Shown here piece after piece: positions 8,395-18,220 of a stretch of DNA of 64,000 nucleotides. The notes beneath the pieces were generated by a model. It searched no databases. It saw only the letters and a program-made list of their open reading frames with translations, and had not been told where the DNA came from. Source of the DNA: Rhizobium leguminosarum bv. trifolii WSM2297 (GTDB lineage: Bacteria > Pseudomonadota > Alphaproteobacteria > Rhizobiales > Rhizobiaceae). The stretch spans positions 3,218,253 to 3,282,252 of the forward strand of contig NZ_JH719395.1 in assembly GCF_000271845.1 (NCBI RefSeq), written 5' to 3'. Numbering within the stretch: the stretch's first letter is position 1; the number at the start of each line of letters is the position of its first letter. The position numbers were made by a program, and so were the translations under genes.

Positions 8395-10296
8395 TCAACC
8401 GGCACGGCGGAGCCGGCCGCCGCGCGGCTGTGAGGCTTGGTCTTCGAACAGCGAGGCAAGCTGCTCGGTCATCGCGCCGGCCAGTTCGTCGGCATCGACG
8501 ATCGTCACGGCGCGGCGATAGTAACGCGTCACGTCGTGACCGATGCCGATTGCCAGCAGTTCCACCGGCGAGCGCGTCTCGATCTGTTCGATGACGGCGC
8601 GCAGGTGGCGCTCGAGATAATTGCCCGGATTGACCGACAGCGTCGAATCGTCGACCGGCGCCCCGTCCGAGATCATCATCAGGATGCGGCGCTGCTCGCG
8701 GCGTGCGAGCAGGCGGTTATGCGCCCAGATCAGCGCTTCGCCATCGATATTTTCCTTGAGCAAGCCCTCGCGCATCATCAGCCCGAGATTGGCGCGGGCC
8801 CGCCGCCACGGCGCGTCGGCCGACTTGTAGATGATGTGGCGCAGATCGTTGAGGCGGCCCGGCGTCTGCGGCTTGCCGCCGGCCAGCCAGCTCTCACGCG
8901 CCTGTCCGCCCTTCCAGGCCTTGGTGGTGAAGCCGAGGATCTCGACCTTGACGCCGCAGCGCTCCAGGGTGCGGGCAAGAATATCGGCGCAGGTAGCGGC
9001 AACGGTGATCGGCCGACCGCGCATCGAGCCGGAATTGTCGATGAGCAGGGTGACGACGGTGTCGCGGAACTGCGTGTCGCGCTCCATCTTGAAGGACAGC
9101 GCCTGCATCGGATCGATGATGATGCGCTGCAGCCGGGCGGGATCGAGATAACCTTCTTCCAGGTCGAAATCCCAGGAGCGGTTCTGCTGCGCCATCAGGC
9201 GGCGCTGCAGCCGGTTGGCAAGGCGGCCGACCGCGCCCTGCAGATGGGCCAGCTGCTTGTCGAGGAAGGCGCGCAGGCGCTCCAGTTCGGCGGCATCGCA
9301 GAGTTCCTCGGCGGTGATGATCTCGTCGAACTCCTCGGTGAAGACGTGATAATCAACCTTCTCGTTGAAATCGGCAAAAGGCGTGTTCGGACGGCGGGTC
9401 TCGCCCGGCGTTTCCGAATCGTCCTCACCCTCTTCCATCATGTCGTCGTCGGAGATTTCGGCGCCTTCGGTCTCGCCGTCTTCCATCTGCTCGTCGGCGA
9501 CTTCGCTGTCCTCGACGGGGGCGGCATCGGTGCCGGCATCCTCGTCGACCTCGTCCTGATCCTGCTCGTCGCCGCTCGGCTGATCGTCCTGATCCGACTG
9601 GTCGTCATTGTCGGCGTCGCTGTCGTCGTCGCCGTATTCCTCGGCCATTTCCATGGCCGACAGCATGTTGCGGATGACCTTGGCGAAGGCCTGCTGGTCG
9701 TTGATCGCGCCCGACAGATTGTCGAGCTCGGCGCCGGCCTTGTCCTCGATGAAGTCGCGCCAGAGGTCGAGCACCTTGCCGGCGGTTTCAGGCGGGCGCT
9801 GGCCGGTCAGCTTCTCGCGCACCATCATCGCCACGGCTTCGCCGACCGGCGCGTCTTCCTGGCGCTCGATGCCGGTGAAATTCGCCTTGGAATATTTCTC
9901 TTCCGTCATGGAGCGCAGATTCGACGCCATGCCCTCCATGCGCAGCGCGCCGATCGATTCGACGCGCGCCTGCTCGACGACATCGAAGATCGCCCGGGCA
10001 TCCGAGCCCTGCGGCGCCATCGTCGCATGCATCTTCTCGTCATGGCAGGCAAGGCGCAGCGCCATGGAATCGCCGAGCCCGCGGGTGACCGCCAGCTCAT
10101 GCGCCGTCGGCCGCTTGGAAAGCTCCGGCAGCCGGATGCGTTCGCCGGTCATCCCCGGCCGTTCATTGGCGAAGGTCACCTCGACATCGCCGTCGCCGGC
10201 GATCGAGCGCACGCAGCCGGATATCGCCCGGCGCAATGGCTCGACGTCGACGGGCGCGCCGGGCTTTGCTTTCGAATTGTCACCGCGAGCTGCCAT
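8395..10296 (-). CDS. cobT: Aerobic cobaltochelatase subunit CobT
   Basis: A 633-residue protein. It has an N-terminal helical region, then a strongly acidic stretch (about residues 215-310, rich in D/E/Q), then a VWA domain with a MIDAS motif DNSGS at about 420-424 and MMISDGAP further on. CobT with CobS forms the AAA+/VWA motor that drives insertion of cobalt into hydrogenobyrinate a,c-diamide by CobN in the aerobic cobalamin pathway. ATG at 10296 gives the family start [13 protein letters not shown]. It follows cobS by 13 bp. CobN is not in this window. Confidence 0.97.
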   Translation of the reverse strand: MAARGDNSKAKPGAPVDVEPLRRAISGCVRSIAGDGDVEVTFANERPGMTGERIRLPELSKRPTAHELAVTRGLGDSMALRLACHDEKMHATMAPQGSDARAIFDVVEQARVESIGALRMEGMASNLRSMTEEKYSKANFTGIERQEDAPVGEAVAMMVREKLTGQRPPETAGKVLDLWRDFIEDKAGAELDNLSGAINDQQAFAKVIRNMLSAMEMAEEYGDDDSDADNDDQSDQDDQPSGDEQDQDEVDEDAGTDAAPVEDSEVADEQMEDGETEGAEISDDDMMEEGEDDSETPGETRRPNTPFADFNEKVDYHVFTEEFDEIITAEELCDAAELERLRAFLDKQLAHLQGAVGRLANRLQRRLMAQQNRSWDFDLEEGYLDPARLQRIIIDPMQALSFKMERDTQFRDTVVTLLIDNSGSMRGRPITVAATCADILARTLERCGVKVEILGFTTKAWKGGQARESWLAGGKPQTPGRLNDLRHIIYKSADAPWRRARANLGLMMREGLLKENIDGEALIWAHNRLLARREQRRILMMISDGAPVDDSTLSVNPGNYLERHLRAVIEQIETRSPVELLAIGIGHDVTRYYRRAVTIVDADELAGAMTEQLASLFEDQASQPRGGRLRRAG

Positions 10297-10309
10297 GATC
10301 GGTCGGGCC

Positions 10310-11302
10310 TCAGGCTCCGAGAACGATATTGGCGGCACTTTCCTTCAGCTCGACGCCGAAGGCCCGCTGATAATGCTCGGCGACCAGCGGACGCTCCAGT
10401 TCGTCGCACTTGTTGAGGAAGGTGACGCGGAAGGCGAAGGCGAGATCGCCGAAGATCTCGGCGTTCTCGGCCCAGGTGATGACCGTACGCGGGCTCATCA
10501 CCGTGGAGAGATCACCATTCATGAAGGCGGCGCGTGTCAGGTCGGCGACGCGCACCATCTTCGAGACGGTCTCGCGGCCTTCCCGATCCTTGCCGAAGCT
10601 CTTCACCTTGGCAGCGACGATGTTCACTTCATGATCATGCGGCAGATAGTTCAGCGTCGTCACGATCGACCAGCGGTCCATCTGTGCCTGGTTGATCTGC
10701 TGCGTGCCGTGATAGAGGCCGGTGGTATCGCCGAGGCCGATCGTATTGGCGGTCGCAAACAGGCGGAAGGCCGGGTGCGGCCGGATGACGCGGCTCTGAT
10801 CGAGCAGCGTCAGGCGGCCGGAGGATTCCAGCACGCGCTGGATGACGAACATCACGTCGGGGCGGCCGGCATCATATTCGTCGAAGACCAGCGCGACATT
10901 GTGCTGATAGGCCCAGGGCAGGATGCCGTCCTTGAATTCGGTGACCTGCAGCCCGTCCTTGACGACGATCGCATCCTTGCCGACGAGATCGATACGGCTG
11001 ACATGGCTGTCGAGGTTGATGCGCACGCAGGGCCAGTTGAGGCGCGCCGCCACCTGCTCGATATGCGAGGACTTGCCGGTGCCGTGATAGCCGGAGATCA
11101 TCACGCGGCGGTTATGGGCGAAGCCTGCAAGAATGGCGAGCGTCGTGTCGCGGTCGAACAGGTAGTCGGTGTCGAGGTCCGGCACATAGGCGTCGCCCTT
11201 GCTGTAGGCGGGAACGCGGATGTCGGAATCGATACCGAAGGCCTCGCGGACCGAAACGGTGGTATCGGGCAGTTCTGAAATATCGAGGTCGATCTTGCTC
11301 AT
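10310..11302 (-). CDS. cobS: Aerobic cobaltochelatase subunit CobS
   Basis: A 330-residue AAA+ ATPase with Walker A GYHGTGKS at residues 71-78, Walker [14 protein letters not shown] and the sensor region [21 protein letters not shown]. It is the motor subunit of the cobalt-inserting chelatase with CobT and CobN, in vitamin B12 synthesis. Two adjacent ATGs (11305 and 11302) are possible; [13 protein letters not shown] is the usual family start. It is the first gene of the cobS-cobT-phytase-like unit. No cobalamin riboswitch is seen in front of it. Confidence 0.97.
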   Translation of the reverse strand: MSKIDLDISELPDTTVSVREAFGIDSDIRVPAYSKGDAYVPDLDTDYLFDRDTTLAILAGFAHNRRVMISGYHGTGKSSHIEQVAARLNWPCVRINLDSHVSRIDLVGKDAIVVKDGLQVTEFKDGILPWAYQHNVALVFDEYDAGRPDVMFVIQRVLESSGRLTLLDQSRVIRPHPAFRLFATANTIGLGDTTGLYHGTQQINQAQMDRWSIVTTLNYLPHDHEVNIVAAKVKSFGKDREGRETVSKMVRVADLTRAAFMNGDLSTVMSPRTVITWAENAEIFGDLAFAFRVTFLNKCDELERPLVAEHYQRAFGVELKESAANIVLGA

Positions 11303-11610
11303 CATGTCTCCAAGGCGGGTGATGCCACCCGGCCATACTGTCTCAGGCCATGTCGCAACCGTGACGCCGCGATTTTATTCCGCGCCCGTCCAGGTCGGAA
11401 CGTCGGCGATGCTTCTCCGGGACTGAAACGAAACCTCGGCGGGATAATGACCGCGTGCGAGCATTCTTGAAGAGTCCCGGACAAGAAACGCCGCGTCCGG
11501 AAGGTCGGCGGAGGCGATGTCGGGAAAACGCACAAATATGAGCCGCGTTTGCCTGCGGCCTCAGCCGATTTGGACCATACCCGATTGAAGCCCAAGAGCA
11601 AGGACGGGAA
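11303..11610. other. Non-coding gap upstream of cobS
   Basis: These 308 bases separate cobS from the DnaJ-domain gene, both on the minus strand. Short open frames here lack coding character. It should hold the cobST promoter and the end of the DnaJ-gene transcript, but I see no convincing promoter, terminator or B12 element. Confidence 0.5.
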
Positions 11611-12228
11611 CTAACAAAAACCGTTCTGCTTCAACAATTGATAGGCCTGGATCACGGCGCGGAAACGCTCCTCCGAGCCGCGGTCGCCGCCATTGGCATC
11701 CGGATGGTGCTTCTTGACCAGTTCCTTGTAGCGGCTCTTGATCTCCGCCGACGTCGCATTGGCGTCGAGGCCCATCGTATCGAAGGCTTTGGTTTCCAGC
11801 GATTTCAATTTGCGCGCCTGGGGAAAACGCGGCCCGCTGCCCTTGCCGCCTTCCTTGACGAAGCCGAAGGGATCGCGAACGCGGGTATAGGCGCCGGAGC
11901 GTATCTCCGAATGCAGCGGACTGTCCTTCGCCGACTTGTTGACGCCGACGGTCCAGGTCGGCCGGTGGCCGGTGATCGCCTCTTTCTGGTAGCGGGCGAT
12001 CTCGCCGTCCGAAAGACCGGAGAAATAATTGTAGCCCTTGTTGTAGTCCTTGACGTGCTCGAAGCAGAACAAAAAGAACTGGCCTTCCGCATTGCGTCCG
12101 ACAGGAGCGCGATGCGAGCCTTTCTTGTCACAGCCGTCCCATTGACAGGTAGGCGGGGCCTGCTCTGTCTCCTGCTCGCGTTTGCGGCGTGTTCGGATGC
12201 GATCGAAATATTTGGAATCAAGTCTCAT
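11611..12228 (-). CDS. DnaJ-domain protein
   Basis: A 205-residue protein with a J domain at the C-terminus rather than the N-terminus: AFDTMGLDANATSAEIKSRYKELVKKHHPDANGGD, with the HPD tripeptide that stimulates DnaK ATPase. The N-terminal half holds CQWDGCDKKGSHRAP and FFLFCFEHVKDYNKGYNYF, with cysteines that could bind a metal. It is a cytoplasmic cochaperone of unknown client. ATG at 12228 (MRLDSKYFDRIRTRRKRE) is preferred. It is divergent from bolA, with about 105 bp between them. Confidence 0.87.
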   Translation of the reverse strand: MRLDSKYFDRIRTRRKREQETEQAPPTCQWDGCDKKGSHRAPVGRNAEGQFFLFCFEHVKDYNKGYNYFSGLSDGEIARYQKEAITGHRPTWTVGVNKSAKDSPLHSEIRSGAYTRVRDPFGFVKEGGKGSGPRFPQARKLKSLETKAFDTMGLDANATSAEIKSRYKELVKKHHPDANGGDRGSEERFRAVIQAYQLLKQNGFC

Positions 12229-12333
12229 GGCGGCGCTAATTATGAAGCTGTCGCGAGGCGACAACAAGAATTGACAAACGGGTTTGTTGCTGGCTTGGTG
12301 GGAACCCTTTTCGCGAAGCAGCAAGACCGGACA

Positions 12334-12615
12334 ATGACCCTGCGAACCCGCATCGAAGAAAAACTAGTCGAAGCCTTCGCGCCGGAGCGCGTGAGCGTCA
12401 TCGACGAAAGCCATCTGCATGCCGGCCATCAGCCCGATATCACCGGCACGGGTGAAACCCATATGCGGGTGAGGATCGTCTCGGCCAAATTCGCCGGCAT
12501 GTCGCGGCTGGCGCGCCACCGGGCGATCACCGACCTGTTGAAACCGGAACTCGATGCCGGCCTGCATGCGCTGGCCGTCGAACCGGCAGCACCTGACGAA
12601 CCGACCCGCTGGTAG
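12334..12615 (+). CDS. bolA: BolA-family protein
   Basis: A 93-residue BolA-like protein: MTLRTRIEEKLVEAFAPERVSVIDESHLHAGH, then the conserved ETHMRVRIVSAKFAGMSRLARHRAITDLL, where the histidines and the FAG(M/K)S loop are the family core. BolA proteins pair with monothiol glutaredoxins (Grx4 type) to hold a 2Fe-2S cluster and act in iron sensing or cluster trafficking. The coding frame is open well upstream, but only the part from ATG 12334 matches the family. It is divergent from the DnaJ-domain gene. Confidence 0.93.
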   Translation: MTLRTRIEEKLVEAFAPERVSVIDESHLHAGHQPDITGTGETHMRVRIVSAKFAGMSRLARHRAITDLLKPELDAGLHALAVEPAAPDEPTRW

Positions 12616-12657
12616 CACGGCCTATATGGAGATTGATCGGCCGCAATCCAAGGCGGT

Positions 12658-13971
12658 TCAGCCCGGTTTTGCGCCGTCTTCCCCGGCGGGGCGGATGCGC
12701 AGCTTGGTAATGCGGTTCTTTTCCCGTTTCATGACGACGAAACGTTTGCCATAAAAGGTGAAGGCCTGACGCTCTTCCGGGATGGTCATCGATTCATGGA
12801 TGACCAGGCCGGCAATCGTCGTCGCCTCCTCGTCGGGCAGGTTCCAGTCGAGCGCGCGGTTGAGGTCACGGATCGGCACGCCGCCGTCGACGACGACCGA
12901 ACCGTCGGCCTCCTGGCGCACGCCCTGGATCTCGATATCGTGCTCGTCGGAAATATCGCCGACGATTTCCTCGAGAATATCCTCCAGCGTGACGATGCCC
13001 TGCACCTCGCCATATTCGTCGACGACGACGGCGAAATGCTGCTTGCGCCGCAGGAAGGCGTTGAGCTGATCTTCGAGGTTGGTGCTGTCGGGCACGAACC
13101 ACGGCTTCTGCGCGATCTTGACGATATCGAGGTTCTGCGGCTCCATGTTCGGCTCGGCAAGCGCCCGCAGCAGATCCTTGGCGTGGACGACGCCGATGAT
13201 GTTGTCGATCGTGCCGCGCCACAAGGGCATGCGCGTATAGGGGCTTTCGAGAATGGCGCGCACCACCGCCTCGGGCGGATCGTCGGCGTTGATCGCCCGC
13301 ATCGCCGTGCGATGGACCATGATGTCGGAGAGTTCGAGTTCGCCGAGATCGAGGACGCCGCCGAGGCGGTCGCGGTCGGCCTTCACCACCGATCCCTCGC
13401 GGTGCAACAGGTCGACGGCGCCGCGCAGCTCCTCATGCGCCGTCAGCATCGATACCTCGCGCGAGAGGTTGATGCCGAACAGCGCCAGGATCCGGCGGAC
13501 GATCGCATTGACGAAGGAGGAAACCGGGCCGACGACGAGAACGAAGAGCCTGACCGGAACGGCGACGGCAAGCGCGAAGCGGTCGGGTGTCGAAATCGCC
13601 CAGCTCTTCGGCAGCACTTCGGCGAAGATGACCAGGATGACGGTCATCGCCAGGGTCGCCAGCGCCACGCCGGAACTGCCGAACAGGCCGAGGAACAGGC
13701 TGGTGGCGATCGAGGAGGACAGGATATTGGCAAGATTGTTGCCGATCAGCAGCGCGCCGATCAGCCGGTCGCGGCGCTCGATCAGCTGCCGGACGAGGCC
13801 GGCGCGTTCGTCGCCGTTGACCTCAAGCGTATGGATGCGGCTGCGCGACACGGCGGTCAGCGCCGTCTCCGAGCCGGAAAAGAAGGCGGACATCAGCACC
13901 AGCGCCGTGATCGAAAGGATCTCCGGCCAGTATGTCGCAAGAAATGCCAGAGCGCCTTCGATCGTCGTCAA
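12658..13971 (-). CDS. CorC/HlyC-type CNNM-CBS membrane protein
   Basis: A 437-residue protein. Residues 1-190 hold the CNNM (DUF21) domain with about four membrane segments, including ALVLMSAFFSGSETALTAVSRSR near the start. Two CBS domains follow (about 210-340; RMPLWRGTIDNIIGVVHAKDLL and DEYGEVQGIVTLEDILEEIVGDI), then a C-terminal CorC_HlyC domain. The family is implicated in magnesium/cobalt export and acid or salt tolerance; the hemolysin name is historical. Its ATG overlaps the aroB stop (positions 13968-13971), so it is the third gene of an aroK-aroB-corC-like unit. Confidence 0.9.
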   Translation of the reverse strand: MTTIEGALAFLATYWPEILSITALVLMSAFFSGSETALTAVSRSRIHTLEVNGDERAGLVRQLIERRDRLIGALLIGNNLANILSSSIATSLFLGLFGSSGVALATLAMTVILVIFAEVLPKSWAISTPDRFALAVAVPVRLFVLVVGPVSSFVNAIVRRILALFGINLSREVSMLTAHEELRGAVDLLHREGSVVKADRDRLGGVLDLGELELSDIMVHRTAMRAINADDPPEAVVRAILESPYTRMPLWRGTIDNIIGVVHAKDLLRALAEPNMEPQNLDIVKIAQKPWFVPDSTNLEDQLNAFLRRKQHFAVVVDEYGEVQGIVTLEDILEEIVGDISDEHDIEIQGVRQEADGSVVVDGGVPIRDLNRALDWNLPDEEATTIAGLVIHESMTIPEERQAFTFYGKRFVVMKREKNRITKLRIRPAGEDGAKPG

Positions 13972-15098
13972 GGATGTTTTTCCCGGAGAAAGCTGATCAC
14001 TTCGGAGGCCGGAACGTCGTCGGCGACGAAGGACTGACCGATGCCGCGCGTCAGGATGAAGGTGAGCTTGCCGCTCTTGACCTTCTTGTCCTGGGCAATC
14101 GCATCCATCAGCGTTTCGGCCGGCGGCAACTCGCCTGGAATGTCGGACATGCGGGTCGGCAGGCCGACTTCCTGCAGATGCCGTTCGACGCGGCGCGCAT
14201 CGTCGGGGCTTGCCAGGTTCATCCGCGCCGAGAATTCGTGTGCCAGCACCATGCCGATCGAAACGCCTTCGCCATGCACGAGGCGGGAGCTGTCATAGGC
14301 GGTCGCCGCCTCCAGCGCATGGCCGAACGTATGGCCGAGATTGAGCAGCGCCCGCTGGCCGTTCTCGCGCTCGTCGGCAACGACGACATCGGCCTTCGCC
14401 TGGCAGCTGGCGGCAATCGCTTCGATGCGGGCCGAGCCGCCCGTGAAAACCGCCTTCCAGTTGGCTTCCAGCCAGGCGAAGAAATCCGGCTTGTCGATCA
14501 GCCCGTATTTGACGACCTCGGCGTAACCGGCGCGGAATTCGCGTTCGCTGAGCGTATTCAAGACATCCGTATCGGCCAGAACCAGATCCGGCTGGTGGAA
14601 GACGCCGATCAGGTTCTTGCCATGGCGGGAATTGATGCCGGTCTTGCCGCCGACGGAGGAATCGACCTGCGACAGCAGCGAGGTCGGCACCTGCACGAAG
14701 CGCACGCCACGGCGCACGATGCCAGCCGCAAATCCGGAGAGATCGCCGATAACGCCGCCGCCGAGCGCGATGACGCAATCGTTACGCTCGACGCGGGCTT
14801 CGAGCACCTTGTCGCAGGCGGTCATCAGATGTTCGAAGCTCTTGGTCTTCTCGCCGGCCGGCAGCACGACCGCAGCCGAGGCGATGCCCGCTTCCTCAAG
14901 ACTTGCAACAAGCGCCTTGAGATAGAGCGGCGCAACATTTTCGTCGGTGATAACAGCCGCCTTGCGGCCCTTGAGGCGGGAGGCGATTTCGGCGCCGGCC
15001 TGCGCGATCAGCCCCGGCCCGATCAGGATGTCATAGGCGCGCTCGCCGAGCGGCACATGCACGGTCTGGACTGATGAGGCGGAGGGTATCGCATTCAT
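13968..15098 (-). CDS. aroB: 3-dehydroquinate synthase
   Basis: A 376-residue NAD-dependent, zinc-containing enzyme that cyclises DAHP to 3-dehydroquinate, the second step of the shikimate pathway. Family marks are VVLPAGEKTKSFEHL, IALGGGVIGDLSGFAAGIVRRGVRFVQVPTSLLSQVDSSVGGKTGIN (NAD and substrate site) and the metal ligands in NLGHTFGHALE. It overlaps aroK by four bases upstream and the corC-like gene by four bases downstream, so the three are translationally coupled. Confidence 0.97.
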   Translation of the reverse strand: MNAIPSASSVQTVHVPLGERAYDILIGPGLIAQAGAEIASRLKGRKAAVITDENVAPLYLKALVASLEEAGIASAAVVLPAGEKTKSFEHLMTACDKVLEARVERNDCVIALGGGVIGDLSGFAAGIVRRGVRFVQVPTSLLSQVDSSVGGKTGINSRHGKNLIGVFHQPDLVLADTDVLNTLSEREFRAGYAEVVKYGLIDKPDFFAWLEANWKAVFTGGSARIEAIAASCQAKADVVVADERENGQRALLNLGHTFGHALEAATAYDSSRLVHGEGVSIGMVLAHEFSARMNLASPDDARRVERHLQEVGLPTRMSDIPGELPPAETLMDAIAQDKKVKSGKLTFILTRGIGQSFVADDVPASEVISFLREKHP

Positions 15099-15697
15099 GA
15101 CGCTGCATTTTCCTTCTGAGCTTCGATCACCGCTTTCAGCACCTCGTCGGCCATGATTTCCTTGCGCACGTCGCGCGACAGCACGGTGAGATCGGCCTGC
15201 GCATAGATCGGGTAGCGCGCATTCATCAGGCCTTCGAGCGTCTGTTTCGGATTTTCGGTCTTGAGCAAGGGCCGCGTGTCGCGCTTGTTGACCCGCTCCC
15301 AGAGCACGTCCAGATCCGCCTTCAGCCAGACGGAGACGCCGCCCTTCCTGATATGCCTGCGCGTCCGTTCGTTGATGAAGGCGCCGCCGCCGGTCGAGAC
15401 GACCCGCGGCCCGCCCTTGAGGAGCCGCTTCATCACCCGCGTTTCCAGCGCCCGGAATTCCTCCTCGCCATAGGCCGCGAAAAGTTCGGCGATCGTCATG
15501 CGCGAAACGCGCTCTATTTCGTGGTCGCTGTCGATGAAGGGAATGCCGAGCTGGCTGGCGACGATGCGGCCGACGGCGGATTTTCCCGCTCCCATCAGCC
15601 CGACGAGGATCAGATTGCGTGAACCGAGCGCGGCGCGAGCTCTGTCTCTCAGGCTGTCAGCAACGGTCAGCAGTGGTTCACTCATCGGTCCATTCAC
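15095..15697 (-). CDS. aroK: Shikimate kinase
   Basis: A 200-residue P-loop kinase with Walker A GLMGAGKSAVG, the shikimate-binding DSDHEIE motif, the RALETRV arginine, GGGAFI and the lid arginine in RDTRPLL. It phosphorylates shikimate in the chorismate pathway. Two starts are possible, ATG 15697 and ATG 15685 (MSEPLLTVAD); about 25 residues before the kinase fold are poorly conserved. The stop codon overlaps the aroB start. The gene is divergent from the small membrane protein and xerD. Confidence 0.96.
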   Translation of the reverse strand: MNGPMSEPLLTVADSLRDRARAALGSRNLILVGLMGAGKSAVGRIVASQLGIPFIDSDHEIERVSRMTIAELFAAYGEEEFRALETRVMKRLLKGGPRVVSTGGGAFINERTRRHIRKGGVSVWLKADLDVLWERVNKRDTRPLLKTENPKQTLEGLMNARYPIYAQADLTVLSRDVRKEIMADEVLKAVIEAQKENAAS

Positions 15698-15833
15698 ACT
15701 TTGTTTGCAAACCGTATCGACAAATGCAGGTAGAGCGTCAAGTCGCGGACAAGGGAATCATGGCTTGAATACCGCTTCTTGCACTTGCAGATACGCTTCT
15801 TATAACAGAAGCAGAGCATGAAGGAGTTGCCGG

Positions 15834-16010
15834 ATGCCGACCCTGTTCCGTTTTCTGTTCGTCTGCGCGATCCTCGCCGGGACGGTCTACGGAGCGATGT
15901 GGGCGCTTGTGACCTTCGTCGAGCCGCAGCCGCGTGACGTGACGATCCGTATTCCGTCCGAGCGGGTCAATCCGCCGGCGACGGGCACGATCGACACGAC
16001 CAGGAAGTGA
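15834..16010 (+). CDS. Small single-span membrane protein
   Basis: A 58-residue frame starting with ATG at 15834, with AAGGAG 8 to 13 bases in front. Residues 5-29 ([25 protein letters not shown]) form one hydrophobic segment, followed by a polar tail with [16 protein letters not shown] know no function. The ribosome site, the hydrophobic segment and the close coupling to xerD (its TGA lies five bases before the xerD ATG) support a real gene. It would sit in the inner membrane with the tail in the periplasm or cytoplasm. Confidence 0.7.
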   Translation: MPTLFRFLFVCAILAGTVYGAMWALVTFVEPQPRDVTIRIPSERVNPPATGTIDTTRK

Positions 16011-16015
16011 CCGCC

Positions 16016-16969
16016 ATGGTGGATCTTAGCCGCGTCCATGTGGAATCCTTCCTGGAGATGATGAGCGCCGAGCGCGGCGCGGCCGTCAACACGCTGCAAT
16101 CCTATGAGCGCGACCTCGACGATATCCATTCGTTCCTGACCGGGCGCAGCGTGCGGCTGACCGAAGCCGCCTCCGCCGATCTGGCCGCCTATCTCGCCTC
16201 GCTCGCCCGAAAGGGTTTCAAACCCTCCTCGCAGGCGCGCCGGCTGGCGGCCATGCGGCAGTTTTACAAGTTCCTCTACGCCGAGGGCCTGAGGACCGAC
16301 GACCCCACAGGCATTCTCGATGCGCCGAAGAAAGGCCGGCCGCTGCCGAAGACGATGGGCGTCGAGGAGGTCGGCAAGCTGCTTTCGCAGGCTGAGGCCG
16401 AGGCAGGCAATACGGCGCCGGGCCAGCTGCAGCGCCTGCGCATGCTGGCGCTGCTGGAGCTGCTCTACGCCACCGGCATGCGTGTCAGCGAACTGGTTTC
16501 GCTTCCCGCCCGCGTGCTCGACCAGGAAGGCCGTTTCCTGATGATCCGCGGCAAGGGCAACAAGGAACGGCTGGTGCCGCTGTCGCAATCGGCGATATCG
16601 GCGCTGAAATCCTACGGGCGCCTGCTGGCGGCGGAAAAAGCCGCGGCCAAGGAGCCGCGGGAAAGCCCCTGGCTGTTTCCCGCCGCCTCGAAGGAGGGCT
16701 ATCTGCCGCGCCAGGTTTTCGCCCGCGACCTGAAGAACCTGGCGATCCGCGCCGGCCTGACACCGTCGATGATCTCGCCGCATGTCATGCGCCACGCCTT
16801 TGCCAGCCACCTGCTGGCCAATGGCGCCGATCTGCGCGTCGTGCAGGAACTCCTCGGCCATTCGGACATTTCGACCACACAGATTTACACGCATGTCCTC
16901 GAAGAGAGGCTGCAGCAGCTCGTCCAGACGCATCACCCCCTTGCCAAACAGGCGAAAAAGCACGAATAG
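16016..16969 (+). CDS. xerD: Tyrosine recombinase XerD
   Basis: A 317-residue tyrosine recombinase. It has an N-terminal SAM-like core-binding domain ([26 protein letters not shown]) and a catalytic domain with the full set of residues: Arg in [10 protein letters not shown], Lys in [11 protein letters not shown], HxxR in [12 protein letters not shown], His in [16 protein letters not shown] and the nucleophile Tyr in the same motif. With XerC it resolves chromosome dimers at dif. ATG 16016 is preferred because AGGAAG lies about eight bases upstream; a GTG at 16007 overlaps the previous stop codon and is the alternative. It is not part of a mobile element here. Confidence 0.94.
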   Translation: MVDLSRVHVESFLEMMSAERGAAVNTLQSYERDLDDIHSFLTGRSVRLTEAASADLAAYLASLARKGFKPSSQARRLAAMRQFYKFLYAEGLRTDDPTGILDAPKKGRPLPKTMGVEEVGKLLSQAEAEAGNTAPGQLQRLRMLALLELLYATGMRVSELVSLPARVLDQEGRFLMIRGKGNKERLVPLSQSAISALKSYGRLLAAEKAAAKEPRESPWLFPAASKEGYLPRQVFARDLKNLAIRAGLTPSMISPHVMRHAFASHLLANGADLRVVQELLGHSDISTTQIYTHVLEERLQQLVQTHHPLAKQAKKHE

Positions 16970-17032
16970 GACCGGCGACAAGGGGCGGAGCCAGGAAAAC
17001 GCCCCGTGGCACAAGGAACGGAAACGCACCTC

Positions 17033-17986
17033 ATGCACAATTATCTCGACTTCGAAAAGCCGATCTCCGACCTCGAAGGCAAGATTATCGAGCTGAAGAA
17101 GCTCGCAACGGAAGACGAGAGCATCGACACCACCGATGAGATCGGCAGGCTGGAAGTTCGCGTCCGCGAGGCGATCGTCGAAATCTATTCCAAGCTCAAT
17201 CCCTGGCAGAAGACCCAGGTCGCCCGCCATCCGCAGCGCCCGCATTTCGTCGACTACGCCAAGACGTTGTTCCAGGAATTCACGCCGCTCGCCGGCGACC
17301 GCAAATTTTCCGAGGACGCCGCGATCCAGGCGGGCCTTGCCCGCTTTCGCGGCCAGCCCGTCGCCGTCGTCGGCCAGGAAAAGGGCAACGATACCAAGAC
17401 CCGCCTGAAGCACAATTTCGGCAGCCCCCGCCCGGAAGGATACCGCAAGGCGATCCGCATCCTCGAAATGGCCGATCGTTTCGGCCTGCCGGTGATTTCG
17501 CTGGTGGATACGGCAGGCGCCTATCCCGGCGTCGGCGCCGAAGAGCGCGGCCAGGCCGAGGCGATCGCCCGCTCGACGGAAATGTGCCTCGGCATCAAGG
17601 TTCCGCTGGTTTCCGTCGTCATCGGCGAAGGCGGCTCGGGCGGCGCCATCGCCATCGCCACCGGCAACAAGGTCTATATGCTCGAGCATTCGATCTACAG
17701 CGTCATCTCGCCGGAAGGGGCCGCCTCCATCCTCTGGCGCGATTCCACCCGTGCCCGGGAAGCGGCGACCAACATGAAGATCACCGCCGAAGACCTGAAA
17801 TCGCTCGGCGTCATCGACGGCATCATTTCCGAGCCGCTCGGCGGCGCGCATCGCGACCCCGACAGCGTCATCGCCGCGACCGGCGACGTGATCGCCAATG
17901 CGCTCGGCGAAATGGCCTCCCGTTCCGGCGAGCAGCTGCGCAACGAGCGCCGCCAGAAATTCCTCAATATGGGCCGCAATCTCTAG
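17033..17986 (+). CDS. accA: Acetyl-CoA carboxylase carboxyltransferase subunit alpha
   Basis: A 317-residue protein starting [18 protein letters not shown], the family N-terminus. The crotonase-fold core carries [19 protein letters not shown] and [17 protein letters not shown], which bind carboxybiotin and acetyl-CoA. With AccD it transfers the carboxyl group to acetyl-CoA to give malonyl-CoA for fatty acid synthesis. ATG 17033 gives the standard length; a GTG at 17006 adds nine unconserved residues. It follows xerD by 63 bp. Confidence 0.97.
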   Translation: MHNYLDFEKPISDLEGKIIELKKLATEDESIDTTDEIGRLEVRVREAIVEIYSKLNPWQKTQVARHPQRPHFVDYAKTLFQEFTPLAGDRKFSEDAAIQAGLARFRGQPVAVVGQEKGNDTKTRLKHNFGSPRPEGYRKAIRILEMADRFGLPVISLVDTAGAYPGVGAEERGQAEAIARSTEMCLGIKVPLVSVVIGEGGSGGAIAIATGNKVYMLEHSIYSVISPEGAASILWRDSTRAREAATNMKITAEDLKSLGVIDGIISEPLGGAHRDPDSVIAATGDVIANALGEMASRSGEQLRNERRQKFLNMGRNL

Positions 17987-17988
17987 AA

Positions 17989-18014
17989 GCCGAAAATCGC
18001 TCACAGTTTTCGGC
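17989..18014 (+). repeat. Hairpin after accA, repeat-like
   Basis: GCCGAAAA (17989-17996) pairs with TTTTCGGC (18007-18014). It lacks a T tail and resembles the centre of the palindromic repeats at 19715, 27012, 61881 and 63157 (CCGAAAAnCGCTCACAnTTTTCGG). It may serve as an accA mRNA end. The rest of the gap to 18220 shows nothing I can name. Confidence 0.45.
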
Positions 18015-18220
18015 CCCATATCCGAGACAAGTTCGGCTTTCATCGATTGGGGCCAAATCTTGGCCACATTGATATTATCTGTAACATTCGCGCTTGCGGG
18101 GATGTTCAGGGCACGTCATAGGCTGGTAAGGATTTGTAAAGTATAAGCCGCCTATGATTCCGTCTGATGCCCGAACTCCATAGGCGGACCGGGTCGCATT
18201 ATCTTTATGGGCTAGTTTGG

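Noticed and set aside
8437..10416. Long plus-strand frame antisense to cobT
   Set aside because: Shadow of cobT; the acidic GAC/GAG-rich region reads as hydrophobic GTC/CTC on the other strand.
11303..11610. Cobalamin riboswitch before cobS
   Set aside because: No B12-box (GCCACTG-like) or the long paired leader can be made out.
16016..16969. XerD considered as an integrase of a mobile element
   Set aside because: It has the XerD length and motifs, is followed by accA in a core context, and no att repeats or cargo genes are nearby.
15887..18067. Very long open frame on the minus strand across xerD and accA
   Set aside because: It is the complement of two well-conserved genes. Rhizobial high-GC codon usage keeps antisense frames open; its translation is Arg/Gly/Ala-rich without any domain.
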